NCBI RefSeq assembly: GCF_947499945.1
Contig: NZ_CANMQD010000002.1
Coordinates: 372,001 to 436,000 of the forward strand
DNA length: 64,000 nt
Direction: 5' to 3'
DNA from: an uncultured Sulfitobacter sp.
GTDB lineage: Bacteria; Pseudomonadota; Alphaproteobacteria; Rhodobacterales; Rhodobacteraceae
Positions 46,245 through 54,086 of this stretch are shown here, one piece after another. The notes under the pieces were generated by a model that worked only from the letters and a program-made list of their open reading frames with translations, did not search any database and was not told the DNA's origin. The translations under genes were made by a program, and so were the position numbers. The first letter of the stretch is position 1, and the number at the start of each line of letters is the position of its first letter.

Positions 46245-47167
46245 GCAATCAACCTGACTATGGCCTGCTCCTCGACGCTGAGGTGCAGGCCTATATCGCA
46301 AAAGGGGCGGAGTTTTATCCGCCGAATGCCGTTGATCTGACCGTAGCAGAGCAACGCGAAGTCTATGACAATATGTGCGCTGCATTCCACGGAGGCCGCC
46401 CGGAGGGTGTGAAGACATGGGATGAGCCGCACGGTGACGTAGCCTGTCGCCGGTATGAGGCGGGGCCTGCTGAGGTTACGCTCATCTATTACCATGGGGG
46501 CGGTTTTGTCGTCGGTGGGTTGCACAGCCACGATGATGTCTGTGCCGAGTTGTGCGCACGGGCAGGGGTGCGTGTCATATCCGTGGACTACGGCCTTGCG
46601 CCTGAAACCGTATTTCCCGGTTGCTACAATGATGCCGCGGCTGCTTTCGAGGGGATTGAGGCTGCTTTTGGCGGGACGATCCTGATGGCGGGAGACAGCG
46701 CGGGCGGCAACCTTGCTGCAGCGGTTACCCATCATGCCCGTGACCGCATTGCAGGGCAAATCTTGATCTATCCAGGCTTGGGTGGGGATCCGACAAAAGG
46801 CAGCTATGTCGCGCATGCAAATGCACCAGAATTGACGACCCGCGACATGCTATTCTATCAAACCATTCGCACAGGTGGAGCTAAATCACCTGTGGGGGAT
46901 GCGCGTTATGCGCCGCTCCATGATGACGATTTTAGAGGTCTGCCAAACACGGTGATTGTAACGGCGCAATGCGATCCGCTGTCCAGTGACGGCGAAAGCT
47001 ACCGCAATGCCGTCTCCGCAGCAGGGGGGAAGGCCGTGTGGTTCAACGAAGCGGGGCTTGTGCATGGCTGCTTGCGCGCGCGCAATATGTCCACGCGGGG
47101 GGCTGCGTTTTTTAAACGTGTCTCTGATGCGGTCGCCGCGCTGGCAAAAGGTCAGTGGCCCTACTGA
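46229..47167 (+). CDS. Alpha/beta hydrolase, hormone-sensitive-lipase-type esterase
   Basis: A 312-residue alpha/beta hydrolase. HGGGF (oxyanion hole), GDSAGGN (nucleophile serine), D in CDPLSSDGE and H in GLVHGCL form the catalytic machinery of HSL-family carboxylesterases. It starts 16 bases before the acyl-CoA synthetase stop; a TTG at 46241 (TTGA overlap) is an equally plausible start. It ends directly against the convergent phosphodiesterase-like gene. It could cleave the ester of a compound activated by the upstream ligase. Confidence 0.9.
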   Translation: MGCRLSNQPDYGLLLDAEVQAYIAKGAEFYPPNAVDLTVAEQREVYDNMCAAFHGGRPEGVKTWDEPHGDVACRRYEAGPAEVTLIYYHGGGFVVGGLHSHDDVCAELCARAGVRVISVDYGLAPETVFPGCYNDAAAAFEGIEAAFGGTILMAGDSAGGNLAAAVTHHARDRIAGQILIYPGLGGDPTKGSYVAHANAPELTTRDMLFYQTIRTGGAKSPVGDARYAPLHDDDFRGLPNTVIVTAQCDPLSSDGESYRNAVSAAGGKAVWFNEAGLVHGCLRARNMSTRGAAFFKRVSDAVAALAKGQWPY

Positions 47168-48004
47168 CTAGCGCAAGAAGCTTGATGCTTTCATGGTGCC
47201 CGGCACAGGTGCACCCAGACGGGTCAGGATCGTCGGCGCAAGTTGTAGCTGGTCGATCACGACATCGGCCTCAGGCCCCTCTGCATCGCCAAAATAGTAA
47301 AGCGCGGCTTCTTGCTGGAGCGGATCGCGCCCGCCGTGGTGGCCACGTGCGTCTTGACCGTGATCCGCAGTTACAATGACCTCATAACCTGCGGCACGCC
47401 ACTTGGGGATGAATGGCCCCAACATCTCGTCCATGACGTGACAGGCGTGATCCATTTCCTGACAGTCATGGAAAAAACGGTGGCCCATGCTGTCGAGAGT
47501 GCAGGTGTGCAGCATCCCGTAATCAAGCCCAAATCGCAGGCACAGATTGGTGAGTGTGGCAAAGAGATCCACATCCGAGGGAGTCATCTGGTTCACAAGG
47601 CCGTAGCCCGTCATTGTGTGAAAACGGCCGTGGTTGATGCTGGTGCTTTCTGGCTCGTCATATTCGATATCGCGAACGTAGTCAAAAGGATGGCGGTTAA
47701 AGAACTCCGACCAGAAGCTGTGGGCGACGGCACCCGTGACACCACCGGCAGCGCGGGTTTGGGAAAAGACATCAGGCTGGCTCAGCCGGAAGACATTGCC
47801 GTTGCCGGTGCAGCCATGCTGGGCAGGAGCAACGCCTGTGTGGATGGAGGCATAGCAGGAGGCGGAGGTGGAGGGTAGGACCGAGCGTATTTTCCACACC
47901 CGCGCATCGCCACTGTCGACCCACCCTTCAAGATTTCCGAAAAGGCGCCGCCAGTTACGGTAGGGGACACCGTCGAGGATGATCAGAAGAAGTTTGTTTT
48001 TCAT
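47168..48004 (-). CDS. Alkaline phosphatase superfamily / phosphodiesterase-like protein
   Basis: A 278-residue metal-dependent phosphatase-fold protein from the ATG at 48004. The start region LLIILDGVPY resembles phosphodiesterase/nucleotide pyrophosphatase members; the metal-site aspartate and histidines appear as D in ILDGVP, D in MLHTCTLDSMGHRF, and DHGQDARGHHG near the C-terminus. The catalytic threonine/serine region (SVLPSTSASCYASIHTGVAP) follows. Without a signal peptide it is probably cytosolic. The substrate is unknown. Start chosen over a frame 19 codons longer that lacks homology. Confidence 0.85.
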   Translation of the reverse strand: MKNKLLLIILDGVPYRNWRRLFGNLEGWVDSGDARVWKIRSVLPSTSASCYASIHTGVAPAQHGCTGNGNVFRLSQPDVFSQTRAAGGVTGAVAHSFWSEFFNRHPFDYVRDIEYDEPESTSINHGRFHTMTGYGLVNQMTPSDVDLFATLTNLCLRFGLDYGMLHTCTLDSMGHRFFHDCQEMDHACHVMDEMLGPFIPKWRAAGYEVIVTADHGQDARGHHGGRDPLQQEAALYYFGDAEGPEADVVIDQLQLAPTILTRLGAPVPGTMKASSFLR

Positions 48005-48302
48005 AGTGCGCCTGCCGTTGCATTTGGACCTGATTGAAGCGCAACGGGTGCGTATGCGCAACAGGGGAACGTGTGATTTGTGATTTTGCGTTCCGAAGAG
48101 CGTTAACGCCTTGTGGGGCAGGGTTTTTAGGGGGGCGTTATGCGTACATCACCTGTACAGCATCCGTACACACCCCTGTGCACTGTTTGGGAGTACTAGC
48201 AGAGGTTAACAGGGCGTGCCTTGCGTGAGATTTGGGCGGTAATCTGATTAGTTGGGCGGGTCAGAGCACGGTGCAAAAACTGTCGTCGCAAAGGTCCGCT
48301 TT

Positions 48303-48346
48303 GCGGGACAAAGCCGACCTTGCCTGCCGCTCAGCCAATGGCCGCT
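48303..48346. repeat. Degenerate intergenic repeat, copy 1
   Basis: Shares GCGGGACAAAG, then a CTTGCCTGCCGC and GCCAATGGCCGCT pattern with copies at 52043, 52167 and 54030. It is diverged, noncoding and outside any gene. Confidence 0.5.
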
Positions 48347-48576
48347 CTTATAGACAGTTGATGCAACCAGATGCAGGAAATAGACTTTCGCCGCGAGTGC
48401 AAGTGTTGACTTAATAGTATCAGGAAGCAGAGATTCGGAACGACGTGGTACTTTCAGCCGTAGCGAATGGTGGTAATGCCGAAATTAAATCAAATTCATC
48501 AAACTTGCGATCTTCTCAAAGAACCGATGGAAGCCACTGATGTTCCCAGTTTCTGCCGACTTTCAGAGACCATTGA

Positions 48577-48607
48577 GGGTGCCCGATATTCTGAGCACCC
48601 TTTTTAA
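48577..48607 (+). terminator. Plus-strand terminator without an assigned gene
   Basis: Stem GGGTGC/GCACCC with a 12-nt loop followed by TTTTT (48601-48605). The U-tract side is on the plus strand, so it would end a rightward transcript, although the nearest genes are both on the minus strand. It may end a small RNA or the remains of a lost gene. Confidence 0.6.
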
Positions 48608-48608
48608 T

Positions 48609-50279
48609 CTAATTTTTAGCTACTTCTTCAATCGGCTCGTCGACAGTCGCTTGTGTTGTAGCGGGCACATCCAGAATGCCATTGGCGACACCGGCCACAC
48701 CGTTTTCAAGGCTGATGCCCAACTCCTTGCCAAGAGCTTGCATTGCGGGCATCTGCAGCGCCATCCCAAGCACCGAATCCAGCGCTTGATTGACCGGAGT
48801 GCCACCTCCGCCAGCAGCACCGTCACCGCCCATGCCACGACCCATGCCAGTCACCTGGTGGATCTTGATTGAGTCGATTTTTTCAGCGGGTTTAACCATC
48901 TCGGAAATGATCGCAGGCATCGCCTCCAAGCCAGCCAACCGAACCTTCATTGCAATGATCTCGGCACTCAGCTCATTCTCCGAGTTTGCAATCGCGGTCT
49001 GGCCTTCCGCTGTCGCAAGCATGTCTGCCTTCTTGGCTTTAGCGCGCACAATCATAGCGTCTGCATCAGCTTGGGCTTCTTCAAGTTTGGCTGCTGCGCG
49101 GTCGCTTGCGGCGTCCTTTTCAGCTGCGGCGGCAAGACGGATCCCGGTGGCTTGACGTTCAGCCTCCTTTTCAGCCTCAATCAGGGAAATCTGCTTGTGA
49201 CGCTCGGCTTCTGCTACTGCGCGGGCTGTTTCAATCGCCTCGGAAGCCTTTTTTGCTTCGGCGCGGGCATTGTCTGCTGAGGCACGGGCTTGGCTTTCTT
49301 CCTCAGACTTTTTGGCAACGATAATCTGGCGTTCCTGATCTGCAACCTCAAGCTCGCGCTCTTTTGCAATCTCGGCTTCACGAATCGTGCGCTCACGCTC
49401 AATCTCCGAGGCCCGCACAGCACGCTCCCGTTCAATGCGGGCCTGATCCTTTGCTTGATCAGAGGCCTCTTGATTGCGGGCGATTTCGGCTTCTTGACGC
49501 GCCTGTAATGTTTGAATTTCCTGAATTTGCATAATTGACGCTTCCTTCTGTTCGCGGTCAATTTGGTACTTCAGCTTTTCCGCCTGCATCTCGGAGCGGG
49601 CAACAGACACGTCTGCCTCGGCGGTGATCTCTGCGCGTTCTTTGCGGGATGTCGCGATAACAGACGCCAGTTTTTGCATGCCGACCGCGTTAAAGGCATT
49701 ATTTTCATCCAGCTGTTCAAATGGCGTTTGATCTAGTGCGGTCAATGACACGGCTTCCAATTCCAAACCGTTCTTTAACAGGTCCTCGGAAATCGCATTC
49801 TGAACTTCCTGAACAAAGCTTGCGCGGTTCTCATGCAGCTCGTCCATCGTCATCTGGGCAGCAACAGCACGCAGGCCGTCAATAAGTTTACCTTCAATCA
49901 TTTCGCGCAACTGATCTACATGGAATGTCCGGTCACCCAGCGTTTGTGCCGCACGCGAAATGCCATCGTCAGTCGCGTTTACCGAAACATAGAATTCAAC
50001 GCCAACATCTACACGCATGCGGTCCTTGGTGATCAGGGACTGTTCGTTCACGCGCGCCACTTCAAGGCGCAGTGTTCTCATGTTAACTTTGGAAATCTCA
50101 TGCAAGAAGGGCACGACGATTGTGCCACCGTCCATGATGACCTTTTTGCCGCCTGATCCGGTTTTGACCAAGCTGGTTTCACGGGTTGCGCGTTTGTAGA
50201 GGCGGGCCATGATCAGGCCAATGAAGACCAGTAGGCCGATAATAATACCGGCAATTGTAAGAATGTTAGCAAGCTCCAT
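48609..50279 (-). CDS. yqiK: Flotillin family protein (YqiK-like)
   Basis: A 556-residue membrane-associated scaffold. A single N-terminal transmembrane helix (ILTIAGIIIGLLVFIGLIM) is followed by the SPFH/PHB domain (about 60-230; SLITKDRMRVDVGVEFYVSV) and a long coiled-coil rich in A, E, K and R. C-terminal residues contain a Gly-rich stretch (GMGRGMGGDGAAGGGG). It matches bacterial YqiK flotillins, which organise membrane domains. GGAG precedes the chosen start. It follows the YqiJ-like gene by 52 bp in the same orientation, the typical yqiJ-yqiK pair. Confidence 0.92.
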   Translation of the reverse strand: MELANILTIAGIIIGLLVFIGLIMARLYKRATRETSLVKTGSGGKKVIMDGGTIVVPFLHEISKVNMRTLRLEVARVNEQSLITKDRMRVDVGVEFYVSVNATDDGISRAAQTLGDRTFHVDQLREMIEGKLIDGLRAVAAQMTMDELHENRASFVQEVQNAISEDLLKNGLELEAVSLTALDQTPFEQLDENNAFNAVGMQKLASVIATSRKERAEITAEADVSVARSEMQAEKLKYQIDREQKEASIMQIQEIQTLQARQEAEIARNQEASDQAKDQARIERERAVRASEIERERTIREAEIAKERELEVADQERQIIVAKKSEEESQARASADNARAEAKKASEAIETARAVAEAERHKQISLIEAEKEAERQATGIRLAAAAEKDAASDRAAAKLEEAQADADAMIVRAKAKKADMLATAEGQTAIANSENELSAEIIAMKVRLAGLEAMPAIISEMVKPAEKIDSIKIHQVTGMGRGMGGDGAAGGGGTPVNQALDSVLGMALQMPAMQALGKELGISLENGVAGVANGILDVPATTQATVDEPIEEVAKN

Positions 50280-50330
50280 AGTGTACTCCATTAAGTCGTT
50301 TAAAATGTAAATCTGAGTGAAGTGTGTGGC

Positions 50331-51002
50331 TTAGATGACAAAGAACTTATCGCCGCGTTTACGGATTAAAGTAACATCATCGCCTTGGCTAAATATCCCG
50401 TCATCATCCAAGGGCTCGACCCGCAAATAGTGCATATTCCCATGCCGATCCTTGATCTTAGCTTCTGCTGGATTGCCCCGAGTAGCCGTGCCTTGGGTAA
50501 TGGTGCCGTGATGTCCCCCCAAGAACCGCGTGCGCATGGCGCTGGTTTCCGTTTTTGGCATAATCAACGCAACCCAATTGGCAATGATCCGCGTGATGCC
50601 AAGGGCAGGCGCAATCGCTATTATAACGGCCAGAATTGTAAAAAGGGGCACACCGAGTATGGACAGTGCGACGGACTGGATTATGAGGCCAAACAGACCA
50701 AACATCGTCAGAAACGAGACAAGCCAGATCAAAAATGGTACGTCGCGCGCGCCGATCCAAGTCAGAAAATCAGAGGGCGCGGGGCCAATCTCCCCAATGA
50801 GATCAGCATCTAGCCCTTCAACATCAATATCTGCCGATAGATCAAAATCTGCATCGACATCAATATCGGGAGCCTCTCCACCAAGGCCAAGAACGGTTGC
50901 CCCAAAAATAAGACTAATAATTTCAATGACAAACAAGCCAGCAGTGACAGCAAGTGCGATCGCAAATGGTAAGGCGTTTGGCGCCAAGAATATTTCGAAC
51001 AT
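50331..51002 (-). CDS. yqiJ: YqiJ-like membrane protein with OB-fold C-terminus (DUF1449)
   Basis: A 223-residue protein with two to four hydrophobic segments (FAIALAVTAGLFVIEIISLIF; FLIWLVSFLTMFGLFGLII; ILAVIIAIAPALG) and a soluble C-terminal domain with the OB-like pattern GHHGTITQGTA. This is the usual partner of YqiK flotillins. Start at 51002 is preceded by AAGGAGA. A highly acidic loop (DIDVDADFDLSADIDVEGLD) separates helices. It is divergent from the mobile mystery protein A gene. Probably acts together with the downstream flotillin in membrane organisation. Confidence 0.85.
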   Translation of the reverse strand: MFEIFLAPNALPFAIALAVTAGLFVIEIISLIFGATVLGLGGEAPDIDVDADFDLSADIDVEGLDADLIGEIGPAPSDFLTWIGARDVPFLIWLVSFLTMFGLFGLIIQSVALSILGVPLFTILAVIIAIAPALGITRIIANWVALIMPKTETSAMRTRFLGGHHGTITQGTATRGNPAEAKIKDRHGNMHYLRVEPLDDDGIFSQGDDVTLIRKRGDKFFVI

Positions 51003-51091
51003 TTGATCTCCTTCTGGACACACTTAACACAAATAAGAGATAATGTTAGGTATATATATGCAAATCATAAAATAAGTGCATAATAAATTAG

Positions 51092-51106
51092 TAATTATCA
51101 TAATTA
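51092..51106. promoter_or_regulatory. Perfect 15-bp palindromic operator candidate
   Basis: TAATTAT-C-ATAATTA, a perfect 7-bp inverted repeat with a one-base spacer, located 52 bp upstream of the mobile mystery protein A start in an AT-rich divergent region. It is a plausible autoregulatory site for that HTH protein, and could also affect yqiJ. Confidence 0.5.
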
Positions 51107-51157
51107 GCAGCTACATGTACTTCCGACGTCGTCAAAAAGATGACCAAAAGGATCTGA

Positions 51158-51610
51158 ATGCCAGATTTCATACAACGCAGGCGACTGGCTCGATTGCTCG
51201 ACCGCACTGCGGAGCAGTTTACCGATAGATCGATTCCTGAAAAGGGTTGGATTTCGACGATGCGTCTTGCGTTGGGTATGTCAGCAGAACAGGTCGCCTT
51301 GCGCAAAGGTGTCAGCCGTAATGCGGTGTATCAAGCAGAACGCAGCGAGAAAGAAGGATCTGTTTCCCTCAAGCAAATGGAAAACCTTGCGGCTGCGATG
51401 AATGGAACATTTGTCTATGCCATCGTTCCGAATGCGCCGATCGAGCAGCTGAAATATCAACAAGCGATCCGAAAGGCACGTGCAATGGCGTCTCAAGTCT
51501 CAGACTTCGCTCACTGGTCAAAGGATGAGCAACAAGATTGGATCGATGACGCCGCAGCTCAACAGCTTCATGATATGCCCGCCGATTTTTGGGAGGAGGT
51601 CGTGGTCTAA
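51158..51610 (+). CDS. Mobile mystery protein A (HTH regulator), orphan
   Basis: A 150-residue DNA-binding protein matching the mobile mystery protein A family (TIGR02612) by its overall pattern: N-terminal RRRLARLLDRTAEQF, PEKGWISTMRLALGMSAEQVALRKGVSRNAVYQAERSE as the helix-turn-helix, LKQMENLAAAMNGTFVYAIVPNAPIEQL, and a C-terminal DMPADFWEE. Family members normally lie directly upstream of mobile mystery protein B, a Fic-domain protein, as a mobile pair. No Fic gene follows here: the next 666 bp are noncoding. The start is ATG at 51158, preceded by AAAGGA. It may now act only as a regulator or be a remnant. Confidence 0.82.
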   Translation: MPDFIQRRRLARLLDRTAEQFTDRSIPEKGWISTMRLALGMSAEQVALRKGVSRNAVYQAERSEKEGSVSLKQMENLAAAMNGTFVYAIVPNAPIEQLKYQQAIRKARAMASQVSDFAHWSKDEQQDWIDDAAAQQLHDMPADFWEEVVV

Positions 51611-52042
51611 ACTGTACATAGCTTCAAATCAGAGTAGGCAAACATCTCTGGAGTTACTTTCAAAATAACTTCGTTCGCAGAGCAATCAACGGCGTTGCTA
51701 AATTGCTGCACACCTTTGCAAACGTCCGCTTCGGGGAAGCTGCACCGTAGCGCTGAGCACTACAACGAATGGCAGCTATGGGCCGGAATTTCGGAGCAAT
51801 TTTGCCAGCTCCCCGAAAACGGACATTCCTGCACTCCGCAGCATCGGTCACAATGGGCTCGAAAGAGACCTTTGCTGCGCTCTGCGCCAATATCTGCTTC
51901 GAGCTATGATAGAGGTCCCTGTCCCCCGCAACTCACGGCCCATTACTTCCGTTCACGGCCACCTCAAGATGCTGCGGTGCGGCCCGTCATTGCGGACTTT
52001 CGTCGCAACCGCGAAATTGAGTAATGTCTGAATTCACGCTAT

Positions 52043-52086
52043 GCGGGACAAAGTGACCCTTGCCGCATCCGTCGCCAACGACCGCA
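52043..52086. repeat. Degenerate intergenic repeat, copy 2
   Basis: GCGGGACAAAGTGACCCTTGC followed by a GTCGCCAACGACCGC pattern, clearly related to copy 1 (48303) and copy 4 (54030). Confidence 0.5.
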
Positions 52087-52166
52087 TTTTCAAATGCTGA
52101 CTGGTGACAAAATGCAGCAACGGCGGAAACCGGACCTCCGCTGCAGATTGCATAGAGGTCTGCTAA

Positions 52167-52209
52167 GCGGACAAAGTGAGCTTTCGCTGCGGTTACGCCA
52201 ATGGCTGCT
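52167..52209. repeat. Degenerate intergenic repeat, copy 3
   Basis: GCGGACAAAGTGAGCTTTCG then CTGCGGTTACGCCAATGGCTGCT. The second half matches the 51860 copy (TTTGCTGCGC...GCCAATATCTGCT) and copy 1 (GCCAATGGCCGCT). Confidence 0.5.
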
Positions 52210-52276
52210 GTTGGAATGTCGTGCGGAATTTGACTGGCGGCAAGCGGCCGCAATTGTCTTGGTCAGGCCGAAGTAA

Positions 52277-53200
52277 TTACTCAGTTTCCGGGGCGGAGGT
52301 TGCGGTCTGGCGTTGACGATCTCCCCCGATACTCAACTCTCCCAGAAACAAATGGATCAAGCCATGTCTCGGTGCGTTTTCCGGCCATTCGGCAAAAACG
52401 TCGATTTCACCCAAAGTCCAATCAGGCAACACAAAACTGACACGGCCATCTGCTACATCCGTTTCGGCCAGAAATACTGGAACTACCGCAAGCCCAGTCC
52501 CTTGACGCGCCAGCCGGTAAAGCGCCTGCGCGTCGTTTGCTGAAATACATGCTTCGGGCCTGACTTTGACCAGTGCGCAACCAGCTTTCCGGAATGTAAG
52601 CGAGTCGTGTTTTGCCGTAGAAAGCGCAAGCCAATCCCAATCGCGGATCTGATTTGGATCACTTGGAGTCTCGCGAGTGGAAAGGTAATCGGCAGATGCT
52701 ACAAGCTTGCGACCGACCTTAAAGAGCAATGTGCTGTTTGGTGATTTCTTAACACCAGGACCCATACGAATTCCGATGTCGAATCCACCTTCAATCAGCG
52801 CTCGACGGGAGTCTGAGAAATTCAATGTCAGGCGAATACGCGGATACGTTTTCGAGAATTTCGCAATCGTATCCGTGAGAGGCGATTGGGATAGAACGGA
52901 AGGAAGCGTAATACGCAACTCACCACTCGGATCACGGGCCGAGACTGAAAGTGTCGCGAGCTCTCCTTCAACAGCCTCTAGCATTTTGCGCGACGCCATA
53001 AGCAACCGCTCGCCCTCATGGGTCAGGGCCAGTTTTCTTGTCGAGCGATACATCAACGCGACGCCAAGATGTTCTTCAAGCTGAGAAATGTGATGGCTGA
53101 CCACGGAAGGCGACAGCCGTAACTCGCGCGCTGCGCCGCGAAAAGAGCCATGGTCAATCGTTTTGACAAAAATGGCCATCTGGCGGAGGCGGTCTATCAT
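52277..53200 (-). CDS. LysR family transcriptional regulator
   Basis: A 307-residue LysR-type regulator. The HTH (HGSFRGAARELRLSPSVVSHHISQLEEHLGVALMYRSTRKLALTHEG) occupies residues about 15-62 and the remainder is the effector domain (ending with VFAEWPENAPRHGLIHLFL). It is divergent from the small secreted SnoaL-like protein, its likely target, with a 129-bp regulatory gap. The C-terminus differs from that of the other LysR in the window, so they are not recent duplicates. The inducer is unknown. Confidence 0.9.
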   Translation of the reverse strand: MIDRLRQMAIFVKTIDHGSFRGAARELRLSPSVVSHHISQLEEHLGVALMYRSTRKLALTHEGERLLMASRKMLEAVEGELATLSVSARDPSGELRITLPSVLSQSPLTDTIAKFSKTYPRIRLTLNFSDSRRALIEGGFDIGIRMGPGVKKSPNSTLLFKVGRKLVASADYLSTRETPSDPNQIRDWDWLALSTAKHDSLTFRKAGCALVKVRPEACISANDAQALYRLARQGTGLAVVPVFLAETDVADGRVSFVLPDWTLGEIDVFAEWPENAPRHGLIHLFLGELSIGGDRQRQTATSAPETE

Positions 53201-53277
53201 TAGTCAAAAAATCCGAACAATTAGATTTATATATCCTATCTTATGTATCAAATGCGACTTGTCCATAGTTCCTGTAT

Positions 53278-53304
53278 GACACCTGCAGAACATCTGCGGG
53301 TGTC
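53278..53304 (+). promoter_or_regulatory. 5' UTR hairpin upstream of SnoaL-like gene
   Basis: An 11-bp stem (GACACCTGCAG with CTGCGGGTGTC, one U-G pair) and a 5-nt loop lies 25 bp upstream of the start codon, followed by TCTTTG. It could be a weak attenuator or an RNA-stabilising leader, or part of a regulator site. Its function is inferred only. Confidence 0.4.
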
Positions 53305-53329
53305 TCTTTGAAAAACAGGAGACTCTAGT

Positions 53330-53809
53330 ATGAACAAGACGAGAAATATTCTCTCAGCTGCTTCTATCGCCCTTACCACGATTGCGACTGGTGCATGGGC
53401 TGATGACACCGCAACCGTTACGACATTTTATGATTTGCTTAGCGATCCAGCGTCTGAATCAGAGACCGCCGCCTTTCAGGCCGCAATCGCGGAAAATTGG
53501 GAAAGCGTCGGTGGTTATTCTGGCAACGACAAGAACGCCGAAGCTTTTCTCGGACAGGTGGGTGGGTTTGCGCAACTTATTCCTGATCTCAATTGGGACG
53601 TTCAAGCCATGCATCAAGACGGCAATTTCGTAACAGTGCGCAGCCGCGCAACTGGCACCCCCGTTGGTCCACTCTTCGGCGTTGACGGCGAAGGACGTAG
53701 CTTTGACATTATGACAATCGACATCCACGAAATCGAGGATGGTAAGATCGTCCGGACGTACCACATCGAAGATTGGGCAGGTGCTTTGCGTCAGCTTTCT
53801 GGTCAGTAG
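53330..53809 (+). CDS. Secreted SnoaL-like/nuclear transport factor 2-fold protein
   Basis: A 159-residue protein with a signal peptide (AASIALTTIATGAWA, cleavage before DDTATV) and a single SnoaL/ester-cyclase-like alpha-beta barrel (LIPDLNWDVQAMHQDGNFVTVRSRATGTPVGPLFG; IDIHEIEDGKIVRTYHIEDW). The conserved W/H pair in HIEDWAGALRQL is typical. AGGAGA precedes the start codon. It is divergent from a LysR gene that probably controls it. SnoaL-like proteins bind or convert small molecules; no substrate can be assigned. Confidence 0.83.
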   Translation: MNKTRNILSAASIALTTIATGAWADDTATVTTFYDLLSDPASESETAAFQAAIAENWESVGGYSGNDKNAEAFLGQVGGFAQLIPDLNWDVQAMHQDGNFVTVRSRATGTPVGPLFGVDGEGRSFDIMTIDIHEIEDGKIVRTYHIEDWAGALRQLSGQ

Positions 53810-53821
53810 TCTAAAATTGGG

Positions 53822-53849
53822 GTGAGGTGGTCGACCCAGACCGCCTCAC
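53822..53849 (+). terminator. Terminator after SnoaL-like gene
   Basis: An 11-bp stem GTGAGGTGGTC/GACCGCCTCAC (one U-G pair) with a 6-nt loop, 12 bp after the stop codon, followed by TTCCC. The U-tract is short. Confidence 0.6.
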
Positions 53850-53960
53850 TTCCCAAACATCAATCTGACGAATAGAGTTGCCACTCATGCATTCCGCTAC
53901 ATCCATTAGAATGGACGCAAAGCCGCCGTCCGCGCAAAACGCAGCATCCGTCATTTTGGG

Positions 53961-54063
53961 CTCAAACCAGACTTTAGCTGCGGTTGCGAACGATATTTAG
54001 TGCGGGTGTTACATGCCGATAGCCGCTTCGCGGGACAAAACTGCCATTCGCTCCGGTAGTGGC
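53961..54063. repeat. Degenerate intergenic repeats, copies 4 and 5
   Basis: Two blocks in the gap before the methyltransferase gene: 53961-53996 (CTCAAACCAGACTTTAGCTGC...GATAT), which aligns to 51860, and 54030-54063 (GCGGGACAAAACTGCCATTCGC), which aligns to copies 1 and 2. They do not lie in any gene. Confidence 0.45.
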
Positions 54064-54086
54064 AAGGTCCGCTTTCGGCAACCCTG

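Larger units (their letters stand above)
48005..48608. other. Intergenic region with degenerate repeat copy and orphan terminator (604 bp)
   Basis: No credible protein gene. It contains one diverged copy of a repeat family also seen at 51.7-52.2 kb and 53.9-54.1 kb (best block 48303-48346, with GCGGGACAAAG and GCCAATGGCCGCT). At its right end is a plus-strand terminator (48577-48607) with no obvious plus-strand gene before it. Confidence 0.5.
51611..52276. other. Noncoding gap with degenerate repeats (666 bp)
   Basis: No frame here shows protein-like features. It contains at least four copies of a diverged repeat family: around 51860-51898 (CTCGAAAGAGACCTTTGCTGC and GCCAATATCTGCT), 51993-52014 (GCGGACTTTCGTCGCAACCG), 52043-52086 and 52167-52209. 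The gap sits exactly where the Fic partner of the upstream regulator would be expected. Confidence 0.6.

Noticed and set aside
45222-46418. 398-residue minus-strand frame
   Set aside because: It is antisense to the acyl-CoA synthetase and hydrolase genes and has no protein features.
51682-52040. Small frames in the noncoding gap
   Set aside because: They are short, broken on both strands and built from the degenerate repeats, with no ribosome sites.
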